In this document: positions 1-11,600 of the stretch, in pieces | How positions within the stretch are numbered: position 1 is the first letter of the stretch | Layout: the number at the start of each line of letters is the position of its first letter | Source of the DNA: Phascolarctos cinereus | Lineage: Eukaryota; Chordata; Mammalia; Diprotodontia; Phascolarctidae | Length of the DNA: 64,000 bases | Direction: 5' to 3' | Assembly: GCF_002099425.1 (NCBI RefSeq) | Contig: NW_018343982.1 | Span: 5,801,501-5,865,500 of the forward strand | Position numbers and translations under genes: made by a program | Notes under the pieces: model-generated | Told to the model about the DNA's origin: nothing | Database searches by the model: none | What the model saw: only the letters and a program-made list of their open reading frames with translations

Positions 1-164
1 CAGCATGACAAGGTTAAAGAATGAAATTTCTTTTCGTTGTGTCTTTTTGAAGACATCTTATTATGGAAGGCATAGGTATCCTAAATAACATCACTGCAGC
101 TTTGAACCCAGGCCAGTAAAAGGGGAGATAGATCCTCAAAAGACCAGAGTATCTGGACTGAGAT
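1..164. other. Unassigned intergenic sequence
   Basis: No recognisable gene or repeat before the first MIR fragment. Confidence 0.4.
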
Positions 165-345
165 AGCTGAGAGAATTTACACACAAAAGCAGACTTGGTT
201 CTAATCTTGGTTGTACCACTGACTAGACACATGACCTTGGATAAATCACTTCCCCTCTCTATTTCCTCTTCTGTCAAATGAGGTGTTTGAATTAGATTAA
301 ATCTAAGGTCTCTTCAGCTCTGACTTTCTGTGGGTCTATGAATCA
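165..345 (+). repeat. MIR-family SINE
   Basis: Decayed core with TCAAATGAGG and the 3' block TAAGGTCTCTTCAGCTCTGAC, typical of MIR/MIR3. Confidence 0.7.
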
Positions 346-1080
346 TAAGCCTGATTCCTCCTAAAGGATGATGCAATGGTATCAAAAGTCTGGGGCAGTA
401 TTCTTGCTACTATTTATTGTCATGTTCCTGCCTGTCTAGGACTAGTGGTTTCAGTCTGTAGTTATATGGAAATAGCCTCTGATTACACTTTTGGCTATTC
501 CAGGTAGGTTATAATTTCATGCAATTGTTTTAATATGAGTGTTTGGCAGGGTGCACTTATAAAAAAGATATTCTTACTTGCTCTGTGAATTAGTATACCA
601 TAAGAAATAAAAATATTTTTAAACCACTCTGGCACAATTTCAAGTATACTTTCCTGATGTTGAAACGGGCCAAGGATTCATTCCTTTCACATACCACTAC
701 GTTTCTAGCATCAGCAACAAGGGAATGAGGTGAATATTTGGAAGACCAACTTTCTCACCTTTTCCTCTGTATCATTACCACCATCTCTGAGCTCCTAATG
801 CACAGACCACAGTAGAAAAAACTGTACAGTTTCTTCCTTTTAGGCCATGACCTCCTGGGGCTGAGAGGTTATGAAAAGGAGAGGTCAACAGGCCTCAAGC
901 AGTCTGAGAGTGTTCCCCAGTATTAACTGCCATAGATATCAGCTGGTATAAAAAATCAGTGATCTTTCTAGCCCTAACAACTAAGCAGGTGGAAGGGAGG
1001 AGGGAGAGATAAAGGAAAAAAGGGAAAAACAGAAGTAAAAAGAAGGAAGAAAGAGAAAATGAATAGAAGTTCAGGGTTAG
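346..1080. other. Unassigned intergenic sequence
   Basis: AT-rich, with a GA-rich stretch near 990-1060. I see no gene. Confidence 0.4.
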
Positions 1081-1185
1081 GAGGGCCCCTAAAGGTCCAA
1101 CTCCGTTTTACAGATGAGGACATTGTGCCCAAATGATTTTCCCAGCACAGCTCATTAGTGACTGATCTGGGACTAGTCTAGCCAG
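1081..1185 (-). repeat. MIR-family SINE fragment
   Basis: The reverse-oriented MIR core TTTTACAGATGAGGACA is followed by CAGCTCATTAGTGAC. Confidence 0.65.
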
Positions 1186-1964
1186 TAAGAGGTGGGAGAA
1201 AAAAAATGCAGAGAGAAAGAAAAAGGTGTGTGTGATAGGTAGTGGGAGGGAACCACTTGGGTAATGACTTTCTGGGCTGCTACAAGTTTATATTTCGAGC
1301 AGCCCTCAATGCTGGCTTCATGCAGGTTCTCCAATAGATGGATAGATGTAAAAAAGCCAGGACAACAGGACCATGTGACACCCAGGTCATTGCATGACTA
1401 CTAAAGCCCAGAGTTAAGCAATGTGGGGGATGCAGAAATGAAGTATTATAGGGGGAAATGACATGCACATAAATAGCTATAACATAAAATATGAATGGGC
1501 ATGAAAGGCACAAAGTGTTCTGAGAGCCCACAGCAGAACGGGATCTCTTCTAGCTGGGGGGGTGGGAGTAGATTAGAAAAAAAAAAGAAATTTATTTTGT
1601 CTCTTTGTTCTACTGCCTTCTTGATTGGTTTTGTTGGGTATTTGTTTGAAAATAGAATAGCTGGAAGAGAGCTAGTAACTCCAGATATACACATGTACCC
1701 AGTGTAGATTCTGTAGGCCAAATAGGATCTCCATGGCCAAGATGAGCTGAACCCATAGCTGGATAGGCAAATGCCCAAAAAGTACTCTTGATTTATACTC
1801 TAACATTGTGAAAACGAAGAACTCTTAAAGACTCAAGAATTCTAATCAGTATGAGGACCAACAATAATGCCAGAGGACTGATAATGAAGAAGGCTATCTG
1901 CCCTCTGATAGAGAGATGATGAACAAATACACAGAATAAAACACATTTTTAGGATGTGCCTTGT
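1186..1964. other. Unassigned intergenic sequence
   Basis: Unique-looking DNA with no supported gene. Short open frames here are chance. Confidence 0.4.
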
Positions 1965-2095
1965 GTCAGAATAAGTTCTTGTTTGACTATGCATATTTGT
2001 TAAAATGGTCTTGTTTTTCTTTTTTTTTCCCAGTGAAGGAGTAGTGGGAGGAAAGAAAATAAATATCTGAGTAGAAAAAAAAATTAAAAGTGAAA
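1965..2095 (+). repeat. L1-type 3' end fragment
   Basis: TTGACTATGCATATTTGTTA, then a T-rich block, GGGAGGAAAGAAAATAAAT and an A-rich end. The fragment near 40275-40560 shows the same order of blocks. Confidence 0.5.
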
Positions 2096-2224
2096 AAGGT
2101 ATTCTTTGAGTACAACAGGAAGCCATACAATTTAGGACTAAAATCCCACTGTACAGGCTTAACTCCTTTGGCTTGAGGCTGTGACACCTGCTGAAATGCA
2201 GAGGACAAGAGAAAAGGCAGAGTT

Positions 2225-2445
2225 CATAGATTTAGATCTGAAAGGAACCATAGGGGTCTTCTAGTTCAATGCCCTCATTTTACAGATGAGGAGACTGAGG
2301 CCTGGTATGAATGAAAAAGCATATTTTAAGCTCCAACTCTAGGCCAGGCACTAGGAATACAAATCCATAGTCAAAGGTCATACAAATCATGGCTAAACTA
2401 ATATTCGAACTGAAGTCTTCACACTCTAAATTCAGTCATCATTTC
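2225..2445 (-). repeat. MIR-family SINE interrupted by an L2 3'-end scrap
   Basis: The MIR core (CATTTTACAGATGAGGAGAC) breaks at about 2310. The reverse L2 tail (CCAGGCACTAGGAATACAAA) follows, and MIR-like sequence resumes near 2380. Confidence 0.6.
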
Positions 2446-2599
2446 CATCACGCCATGGAAAGCATAATACTTTAAGTTGTTATCAATCTTTGACATCTGA
2501 GTAGGCACCAATTTCCGGATCCTTTCCCAATAACAGACTTTTGTGAGAAGAGAATGAGGGAAGAGGAGACTGTGGTCAAAGTGTGTCTCATAGAGGAAG

Positions 2600-2760
2600 G
2601 TCAAATATATCTGGATTTGGAGTCAGAAGACCTGCATACAAATCCTGGCTCTACTACTCACTATCTGTGAGATCTTGAACAAACCTGCTCTGAGTCTACT
2701 TCCTTGGACCTGTTTCCTTTTCTGTAAAAGAAGGGAATGTGACTAGATGGAGCTAGCAAA
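2600..2760 (+). repeat. MIR/THER1-family SINE
   Basis: tRNA-related head GGATTTGGAGTCAGAAGACC is followed by CAAATCCTGGCTCTACTACT and a core CTGTAAAAGAAGGG. Confidence 0.75.
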
Positions 2761-3600
2761 AAAAAAAAACCCTCTTTCTAAAGCTATGTATGACTAAATT
2801 CCACATGTGGGGCCCACATCTACAGAGCGATGACTAAAGGCGGAAAGGCTAAGAGAGAGTACAGAGATCTGGAATGTTATACTGGAGGTGGAGGAGGAAG
2901 CTACTTTTCCTTCAACTATAAAGAGTGTTGATATGAACCTATCAATAGTACTTAGTATTAAAGTTTTAGTGCCAGTAATCCAGGCTTGCCTTTGCAACAA
3001 GTAGTAAGCACACACTCAAGATACACCAGAGAATGAGATCCTTAGAAGAGTCTAAGACTAAAAAGAGTTTGGATCAGTTTGAATGAGATGTAGACAGGGG
3101 CAAAAGAAGTCAGTGGAAGTTGCAGGACATGCCCCTTGCCACTTAGGTATGGCTGCTTGTCCCAAATGCAACACTAGCAGCAGTGAATAGTGCTCCAATT
3201 GAAGTCTACTAAAAAGGAGCAAAAAGAAGGCGGAGCCAGTCTCATGGGCCCAGGCATATGAACATGCACATGTCCACAAGATGCCAAATGAAACAAATTG
3301 CTTTGGACTCTGCAGTAACCTCTAAACTTTGTTCATTCTTCTGGTATTGCAGCATTCTTCCTGATCCCAGCTTAGAGGTGTATGTCTACACTTTAAATTC
3401 TGTTGATCTTGGTACTGAATCCTGATCAGCACCCTTCTTCTAGCCTCTAGATCCTTGGCTTAGCACCCTGTCTTTCTAGTAATCAGATCTTGACTCAAAA
3501 CCAGCCCCTCCCTGAGTGGTAGCCTTCTGAATATGGCTTTTCCCTGCTCCCTTCCTCAAGAAGATTCAGAATAAACCATGGAGGACCCTCAGCCAGTCTT
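2761..3600. other. Unassigned intergenic sequence
   Basis: No gene or confidently named repeat. 3280-3600 is CT-rich and ends in an AATAAA-containing stretch, too little to name. Confidence 0.35.
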
Positions 3601-3665
3601 ATCTAAGCCCTACCCTGGTAGGACTAGGGGACTTAGGGATATTTAGCCTGGAGAAGGAAAGACTC
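3601..3665 (+). repeat. CR1/L3 3' fragment
   Basis: GGGGACTTAGGGATATTTAG leads into CCTGGAGAAGGAAAGACTCA and GAGGACACAATTG, a standard block of the CR1 3' region. Confidence 0.6.
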
Positions 3666-3689
3666 AGAGGACACAATTGTTGGGAAAAT

Positions 3690-4365
3690 GGTACTAGGTA
3701 TACAGACAAGTAAAGAAAAAATAATGCAAATACAATACGAAGCAATTTTAGGAAAGAGGAATCAGTAAAGGTTTCTTGAAGGAGTTGGCACTTGTGCTGA
3801 GCCCTAAAGGAAACTGCTTCCCTTTAACTTCCACCCCTTGTCTTTGGTTCCTCTCTTCTAGAACTACATAGAAAAGGCTTGCTGACTAAAGGTGGGTAAA
3901 ACCTTTAGGAAACAGAATTCAAGGGGAAGGGTACGGTAGGCAAGGACAATGGCCTATGTAAAGCAACAGAGATGGGAAATGGACTATTTTGTACAAGGCA
4001 CAGTAAGTAGACCAATAGGGCTAGAATGCAGAATACATGAGAGGGAGCAAGGTGTATTCATTCTGGGAAAATATATTGAAGTCAGAATTTAAAGGGCTTT
4101 ATCCAAACATAGCCTATATTCTAACCCAAAGACAAGACGGAGCCAATGGAGCTTCTTGAAGAGAGAAGTTTCATGGTCAGATTAATGATTTTGGAATATC
4201 TATGTGGAAGACAGAATGAAGAGGGAAGAGGCTACGTTCAAGAAAACCAATAAGAAGGATAGTGTAATAGTCCAATCAAGGAGTAGAGGATCTGAACAGG
4301 GATGTTAAGTAAGCAAAGAGAAGGATATGTATGCAAGTCTTGTGGACAATCACAAATAACATCGG
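3690..4365 (-). mobile_element. LINE L2, 3' part (left half of a split copy)
   Basis: The reverse-strand L2 order is recognisable: GGAAAGAGGAATCAGTAAAG, later ATGGTCAGATTAATGATTTT and AGTGTAATAGTCCAATCAAG. The element breaks off near 4365 and its expected continuation reappears near 6370, so a CR1/L3 copy appears to have inserted into it. Confidence 0.7.
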
Positions 4366-4399
4366 AGAGAAGGCAGCAATAGTCATTTATTATTCATTT

Positions 4400-6364
4400 G
4401 CCAAAGAAAATGCCCTTTGCACTAGCAATGAAAGAACAAAAAATGACTGACAAGGAGTTGATATCCAAGGTAGTAAGGAGAAAGAAAGAGAACACCTAAT
4501 TGCCCTTGATGAATTCAAATCACCTGACCCAGGTGAACTACAACCTATGGTACTGAAAGAAGGGGCAGATGTGATTGCTCAGCCACCTTGAGTAATATTT
4601 GAAAATCACTGAAGATTGGAGAAGTATCACAAGATTAAGGAAGGACAAATGTGATTTATTTTTACATTATTTAGAGAATATTTTATTAGCTTCTGTAATC
4701 AAACCCATGTAAATAAGACCTTACATATTTAATACAGTGTTACCCCTGTGCAAATGGGGAAAAAAATTAAGTTTAACATTTCTAGACCAATATGGCTGTT
4801 AATTTCTGTACAATGCCAACTCAACACAGTACAAGTGGGATCAAATGTGACTTTTTTTTAAAGAAAGAGAACACAGTCTGCAAACTGCAGGACAGTAGGC
4901 TTGACTTTGAATCCTGGTAAAACTCTACACTGGATCATTAAAGAGATGCTTTGCAAATAAATTAAAAGGGAAGTGACAATTACAAAGAGCCAGAATGGCT
5001 TCACTGATACCAGGTCATGCCAAACCAACCTCATTTCCTTTTTGGACAGAACTAGTAAACTAGTGGATAAGGTGAATGCCATAGCTATAGTTTACCTTTT
5101 CTTTTTTAAATAAAGTATCTCACCCTTCTTGTGGAGAAGCTAGAAAAATGTGAGTTAATTGAATACAATAGAAGGATTCAGAACTGGTTGGATTCATTAC
5201 CAATATGGCAGGGAAGTGCCAAGGAGTATGTCCCAGGGATCTGTGCTTGGTCCTGTGCTTTCACAATTTAATTAATGACTCAATAAACACTGGCTGATTC
5301 ATCAAATTTGCATTTGACACAAAGTGGGGATTGGGTTTCTAACACAATGGATGATAACTCAGCATTCAAAATGCTCTTGACAGGCTACAGCATTGGGCTA
5401 CATCTATAAGATGAAATTCAGTAGGGATAAATGTAAAATCTTATACTTGGGTACAAAAACATTACAAGTACAATATGGGGGGATATGGTTGTTAAACTGA
5501 TTGTTCTGAAAAAATATCTGTGGACTACAAGCTCAAAAATCAAGAGTATAATGGGACAGCAAAAACAAACAAAAAAACCCCAAACAAACCAATGTCATTA
5601 GGGCTGTATTAAGAGTACAACTTCCAGGAATGGAGAGGTGATAGTATTACTACACTATGTTCTCATCAGATCTCATCTGGAGTATTGTTTTCAGTTCTGG
5701 GCATGATAACGTGGGCAGTGGATAGAGCACTGGACCTGGAGACGGGAAGGTCTGAGTTCAAATCCAGCCTCAGACACTAAACCTGGACAAGTCACTTAAC
5801 CTTTGTTTTCCTCTGCTTCTTCAAATGTAAATGGGGATAATAATAGCACCTACCTTGAAAAGTTGTCAACTGAGAAAATATCTGTAGAGCACTTAGCACA
5901 ATGCCTGGCACATAGCAGTCGCTAATGAATGCTTATTCCACTCCTCCACCCCTAAGCTAAAGAGCATCCAAAGGACAGCCCAGACAGTAAAAGTCCTTGA
6001 GTCCATGAAATTTGAAGATCAGTTGAGGTACCTAGGGCCCTTTGGAAGAGTGGGGACATAATAGCTGTCTTAATGTATTTGATGACCTATCATGTGATGC
6101 AGAAAGGGGGCTTAGATTTGTTCTTTTTGACTCCAGAGGGCAGAATCAGGGAAAAGTCAAAAAGTCAAATTTAGGTTTCAAATCAGGAAAAACTTCCCAA
6201 CAATTAGAGCTATCCCAAAGTGGGATGGACTGTGTCAAAAGGTGATGGGTCCTCTCTCCTTAGAAGTCTCTATGTAGAGCGCTAATAACCATTCTTGTTA
6301 TATATATTACAGTAAAGATTTCTCTCATTCAACTAAATGGTTGGTGAAGTTTCTTCCAACTCTG
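4400..6364 (+). mobile_element. LINE CR1/L3 copy (partial ORF2, dead) inserted in L2
   Basis: Reverse-transcriptase features read through several frames: GELQPMVLKEGADVIA, QGSVLGP near 5228, KCKILYLG near 5430 and [11 protein letters not shown] near 5670, all characteristic of CR1. The catalytic FADD box reads FAFD near 5310, so the active-site aspartate is lost. Unrelated sequence interrupts it at about 4650-4870 and a THER1 at 5706-5951. The 3' end (TTCTTCCAACTCTGC) is reached near 6364. Confidence 0.8.
5706..5951 (+). repeat. THER1/MIR CORE-SINE inserted in the CR1/L3 copy
   Basis: Nearly complete: tRNA-like head GGATAGAGCACTGGACCTGG, CORE domain, AATGGGGATAATAATAGCAC and the L2-related tail TTAGCACAATGCCTGGCACA. 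Confidence 0.85.
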
Positions 6365-6369
6365 CAAGT

Positions 6370-6925
6370 AGTAAAAGTAGAAGTAGAATCAACAAGACTT
6401 AGTAAATAGATGCACACAGGGAGTGAGGTGAGAGTGAAGAGTCTACCTAGGATGACCCCTAGATTATGAACCTGAGTGACTGGAAGGATGATGATACCTT
6501 CAACATAAATACAGAAATTAGGAGGGCCAGGATTAGTGGGAAAGATAATGAATTCCACTTTAGAGAATTTGAGATGTCAATAGAATATCAGATAGAGAAG
6601 GTCAGAAGGTAGTTGATGATGTGGGCCTAGGGCTCAAATGAGAGATAAGAGGTGAATATGTAGATTGGAGAGTCAGCTATGTAGATATAATAGTTGATCC
6701 CTTGGGAGCTCTCACCAAATGAAAGAGTATAAAGAGAGAAGTCCCAAGATGGAGCCCCGAGGTACACTGGGACAGGACATGGGTAATATTCTTACAAAGG
6801 TCAGCCAGGTAGTAGGAGAACCAGAAGAAGGCAGTGTCATAAAAGCCCAGGGCAGAGAAGACATCTAGGAGGAGAGGATGGTCAACAAGGTCAAAGACTG
6901 TAGCGAAATAAAGGAACTTGAGGGC
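6370..6925 (-). mobile_element. LINE L2 (right half of the split copy)
   Basis: GAGTCTACCTAGGATGACCC, GGGAAAGATAATGAATTCCA and GGTCAACAAGGTCAAAGACT are reverse-strand L2 reverse-transcriptase blocks that continue in order from the part ending near 4365. Confidence 0.7.
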
Positions 6926-8195
6926 TTAGAAAAGCAAGCATTATGTTCTGATCGATTGTTTTGTGCAATTAAGGAAGACCTCAAAGGACTAAGCAAATTT
7001 TTGTGTCAACTGACACACTTGGTCCTTCTTGTGTTAATACAGCCTTCTCTATCCCCTCAAACACTAGGTCCCTAATGGATGCCACATTCAATCCTTCCTA
7101 TATAGTATCTTTAATGCTGTCATTTACACTGAGATGAACTTCATCATAGAGATTTCTTTGACTTGCAAAAGTGGAACATAAGTGAATATAGGCCATCTTT
7201 AGAAAAACAAGTAAGGAGCTACTAACAATCTGGATTTGTCACTGAGTTTAACAATAACAAGGCCTTACATACAATCTTTTAACTTTACAAATTATTTTCA
7301 CATCCTTCATATCTTTTGATACTTAAAAACAACCTTGTAATGTTATTTCCTGCCCCCACCCCCGCCAAGTCAGACATATTTTAATTCAATGAAATATTTG
7401 ACTTGGCAACTTTCTGGTGGACACTTTCAGTAACCAGAAAAACAAGGGCCCCAGGTCACCTGACAAACAAGATGGTAGACTAGGCACTTTTGCCAATCCC
7501 TACTAACTCTCAACAACTCCCTTAACCCCCACCACAGAATTTATGTGCCAGGTGTAGTGCAAATTACAGCTGAATTGGGGGGGTGGTGAAGAAAGAGGGC
7601 AAGGAGACAAGCTCAACAAGGTAAAATGTTTATAAATTAACACTAGAGAGATTTTTTTTAAAAAAACCTTCATAATTCACTTAGCATCCCTCCCCTACCA
7701 ACATCTATGATCCAGGCAGGGATGCAGAAACTGGCACAAACTAACTTTGTTCCTGGAGCTTATATTTGAATCCCCTCCTACTACAGAGACTTTGCAAGCA
7801 CACTTTGCCCCCTGCATATTTCCACCCCACAACAAACATAACTTACTGACTTTTCCCAGTCATGTGAAGGGGACAGGAAAGGTAATTTGCTATCTGGTAC
7901 CAGCTCTCTGGTCCCAAGATTAGGGACATTTTCAAAGTTTTAGGGTTTGTTTTAAAAATCCTCTCATCCCTCCCCCTAACCTTACCAAAACAATAGCAGC
8001 AGCAGAAGCAACAACAACCAATAAATGCTAATTCAGCCTAGCCATAAACGAAAAGAATGAGAGCCAAGGTAGGAAATGGAGCAGGAGGCCAGCATAAGTG
8101 ACTACACCAGGACTGATGAAAGGGAGATTGAAACCCACCTGAGGCCACTCTTATTCCCTCTGAAAGCTACTAAAAGCAGAGACCAAGGCCAATGA
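6926..8195. other. Unassigned intergenic sequence
   Basis: No gene seen. A CAG/CAA-rich run lies near 7995-8025 and a poly-pyrimidine stretch near 7950-7985. Confidence 0.4.
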
Positions 8196-8199
8196 AATA

Positions 8200-8475
8200 G
8201 AAATCCTTTAATGTAGAAAGGGACTGAGATAGGTTTACAACTTAGGCACAGGAGTATGCCCACCATTAAGTTCAGCAACAATACAGTGAATCCTTATGAG
8301 CAGAAGTGGGGAGCACCAGGGTGACTAAATGAGGGGTGAACTAGCCCAAGGCAGAAAGAGAGCAAATCAATGGGCCTGTGTCAATTAGTAGTGGGATTGG
8401 GCCTATGACTAGCCCTTATACTTCTAACCTGGATGCAATAGGGAGACCCAGTCTTAAAAAACAAACAAAAAAATG
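8200..8475 (+). pseudogene. 7SL (SRP) RNA retropseudogene
   Basis: The 3' two thirds of 7SL RNA align in order: CCATTAAGTTCAGCAACAAT (7SL GCACTAAGTTCGGCATCAAT), GAGGGGTGAACTAGCCCAAG (7SL GAGGGGTGAACCGGCCCAGG), ATTAGTAGTGGGATTGGGCC, then GGGAGACCCAGTCTT and an A-rich tail. The 5' domain is diverged and appears to have lost roughly 30 bases, so the start is approximate. Many substitutions show it is an old non-functional copy. No known marsupial SINE derives from 7SL, so a single retroposed RNA copy is the simplest reading. Confidence 0.8.
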
Positions 8476-8489
8476 AAGTGGATGAATCT

Positions 8490-10336
8490 AAAAGTGAGTG
8501 ACAGGAGAATATTAGATAAAAGGGCTGAAGATTTCAAGAAGAATGAAATTCAATAGAAACCCAGGGTACAAATAAATAAAGTAACAGAAAAAGTCCTAAA
8601 ACTGGAAGGAAGTATGGGTACTAAGCTCTCAAAAACATTACAAAGCTCTCTTAGCTATTACAAGGTGAATGTTTCAAAAGAAGCATGAAATACATGAGAG
8701 GAAAAATTAGGAATGAATGTGTACATGTGTCTCAGAACTTATAGTTCTCAATGCAGTAATAAAAAACTCAAAAGTATCAGAATAAAAAGATTGAATCCGT
8801 AGTAGAAAGTATTTCCAAAGGAACGAATGAGAGATTAACAGATCTGGAACAGAATACTGAAGCAAAGAGAAATCTGACAGAAGACAAAAGATAACAATGT
8901 TAAAAAAAAAAAAGCAAGATCTCTATATAAGAGGAAGTCATTGACCTTGAAGACAGGATTCCCACAGACAATTTAAGTACCCAATGTATCCCAAAATAAC
9001 ATGATAAATCAAAAAACTTGAATAGTATAATGCAAGGAATAAAAAAAAAACTTCCCAGAATTGCTGAATATAGAAAACAAAATACCAATCAATGGAATCA
9101 ACACATTGCTCCCGGGGGCTACGCGGAACCAGTTCAATACTTTAAAACACATAACGATTAAATTTTATAATTTCAATGACAATTTCTGCAAGTGGTCAAG
9201 AGAAATATCTTCAAATATAAAAGTAATGAAATTCAAATAATACAAGATTATTCCATGCCCACTAGAAACCACAGAAAGAATTGGAATAGTATATTCCAAA
9301 AAGAAAAGGAGCTCAAGCTGTAATCCATAATGACATATGATGCTAACCTAAGCCTCATCATCAACAAAAAGATTGACATTCAACAAAAGAGAGGCATCTG
9401 AGGCATTCTGCAACCAAAAATTCAAGACAGGAGCAAAACCCCCCCAAACAAAAGAAACATTAAAAAAGTAAATAAGTATAATTATCAAGGAAAGAATAAA
9501 TAATTCATTAAATTACCCTGTATTTAAAGCTTATTTAAAAAAAAAGAAAAAGCTAGCTATAGGCTAAAAAAGCAGGGAGGTTAACAATAGATTTTCCCTC
9601 CCAAGAATACACAAGAGGATGAAGATGTAAGTAGAATTTAAAGAACTAGGAAAAGTGAAGGTGGAGGAACAGAAAGTACTATAGCTGAAATCTCACAACT
9701 CTTGAGGTGACTCAAGCTTTTTTGTGGGAAAAGATTGCAGTATCAGAGTATATAAATGTGGAAAGGGAAGGCAGAGGACAGAGGAAAAGGGGTAATGTGA
9801 CTTATTAAGTCCATGGGTAAACAATGAAGGGGTAATGACTTACAGTTTCTTAGTAGGAAGAGGATCTAAAGGATAAGGCAATGATAACAGGAGAAGTAGC
9901 AGAAGGAAGGAACTGGAAGAAAGGAGTGATGAGCCAAAATTCATAAAAGTAATAATAGAGAAACTAGTTAGAAAAAAGAATTCACACTCAGGACTTCAGA
10001 AGCTTTAACTCCATTTGCAAAACAAAGAAATAAAAGCAATAATATGAATATAAATTATGAATCAGAGAATAAAATTCTGAAATACATAGAAAAGGAAGAC
10101 AATGAAGAAAGCAAAAATTTTTTTTTCTTTAAGAAAAAGGCATAGGGATTCTTACTTACAACGTCACTAATGTGAAAATAGGTTTAATAGGATTTATATG
10201 TATAGCCTATATCAAATTGCAGCTCTGTCTTGGGGAGGGAGGTAGAGAGGGAAGGGGAGAAAAATTTAAAACTCAAAAGTCTATGGAAGTGATTGTTGAA
10301 TTCAAAATAAATTAATTTTTAAAAAAAAAGAAAAGA
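8490..10336 (+). mobile_element. L1/HAL1-like LINE remnant with L1-type 3' end
   Basis: A-rich DNA has ORF1-like blocks (GGAATAGTATATTCCAAAAA, GAAAAGGAGCTCAAGCTG, GACATTCAACAAAAGAGAGG) resembling the C-terminal part of marsupial L1/HAL1 ORF1. It ends in the 3' UTR block GTATAGCCTATATCAAATTG plus GGGGAGGGAGG and an A-rich terminus at about 10336. That 3' block recurs at 37960-38110 (reverse) and 63195-63350. Confidence 0.65.
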
Positions 10337-10635
10337 AAAAGGCACAGGGGAAAAAAAACAGTAAACAAAAGAAGTTAGAGGGGAGGAAAGGAAAGAGGAT
10401 TTTGAACTAACCATGTAACTGACAGGAGAAAAAGAAGGAATAAGTGAGACAGATGATAGAAGAAAAAGAAACCAATGTAAGTAAAACTCCCAAAAGTAGA
10501 GAAAGAGTTGATAAATAGGAGTCAGGGGTAGTGATGGCAAAAAAGAACATGTAGAAATAAGGTTGCATTAAAATAGTTTAAGCAAAATTAATTGTAGCAA
10601 TAAAGCATCAAATTAAAAGATTAAAAGGATTTTTA
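10337..10635 (+). repeat. A-rich, probably L1-derived sequence
   Basis: Purine-rich, low-complexity DNA between an L1 3' end and a SINE. It is probably L1 material but too decayed to place. Confidence 0.35.
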
Positions 10636-10818
10636 AAAATATTTTTAAGGAGCAGCTAGGTGGCTAAGTGGATAAGCACTGGCCCTGGATTCAGGAGGAC
10701 CTGAGTTCAAATCTGGCTTCAGACACATAACACTTAATAGCTGTGTGACCCTGGGCAAGTCACTTAACCCCATTGTCTAACCAAAAAACAAAACGAAGGA
10801 CAAACAAAATATTTTTAA
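10636..10818 (+). repeat. WSINE1/MAR1-type SINE with 13-bp target-site duplication
   Basis: The body starts at AGCAGCTAGGTGGCTAAGTG and runs through CAGGAGGACCTGAGTTCAAA and TGTGACCCTGGGCAAGTCAC to an A-rich tail. AAAATATTTTTAA flanks it at 10636-10648 and 10806-10818. Confidence 0.9.
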
Positions 10819-11600
10819 AAGCAATAGTAGAAGTACCAAATGAAGAAAAACATAAAACCAATGCTCATAACTTTGAATGTGAATGAAATAAGTAATCCAT
10901 TAAAACGAAAAAGTGTGGCAGAATGGATAAGAAAACAAAACCCCACAATCTTTTACTTTAAATAAATACATATCTAAAAAGCAAAGACATATAAGAGCAA
11001 AATGAGAGGTTAGAATAAAATTTACTATGCACTAGGTGAATCAGAAAACTCAGGATTTACAATCATGGTATCAGAAAAGGCAAGACCCAAATTTCAAGTA
11101 TCAATGGAGACAAATAAGGAAATTGCATATTATGGTTAAATAAGTCATAGATAACAAACTATTATTGATATTAAACAGAGATTCACAGAGTTGTGCACAA
11201 TCCTCTCCTATTCTCCAAATGTTAACAGATGGAAATGCTTGTTTTATTTATTGTTTGCTAAGTGCACAATTTTTTAAAAAAGAAAAAGAAATAACAAAGA
11301 ACTAGAAAGTAGATAGATGCCTATCAATTAAGGAATGGCTAAAAAAAATTTGGTACAAGAATGTTAGAAAAGATGAATATAATGAATATAAAGAAGCATG
11401 GAAAGACTTAAATGAACTGATGAAAAGTGCATGAGTAGATTCAGGAAAACAACATAAACAATGAGTACAACAATTTAAATGGAAAGAACAAAAATAACAA
11501 AACAATTGAAATGCATTACTGTGAAACTATAATAATGAAGCTTGGCCCCAAACAGATGTGAGAAGGTACCTTCTTTGTAGAGGTGAAGGACCATAGGTAT
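10819..11600 (+). mobile_element. L1 fragments (ORF2 endonuclease part and 3' end)
   Basis: Near 10890-11100 the endonuclease region is recognisable (AGAATGGATAAGAAAACAAA, then GAGGTTAGAATAAAATTTAC and GGTGAATCAGAAAACTCAGG). From 11320 an L1 3' region follows (AAGGAATGGCTAAAAAAAAT, GGAAAGACTTAAATGAACTG). Confidence 0.6.

Noticed and set aside
3280-3600. Possible retroviral LTR because of an AATAAA near the end of a CT-rich block
   Set aside because: No paired copy, no terminal TG...CA with duplication, no internal viral sequence. I found no endogenous retrovirus in the window.
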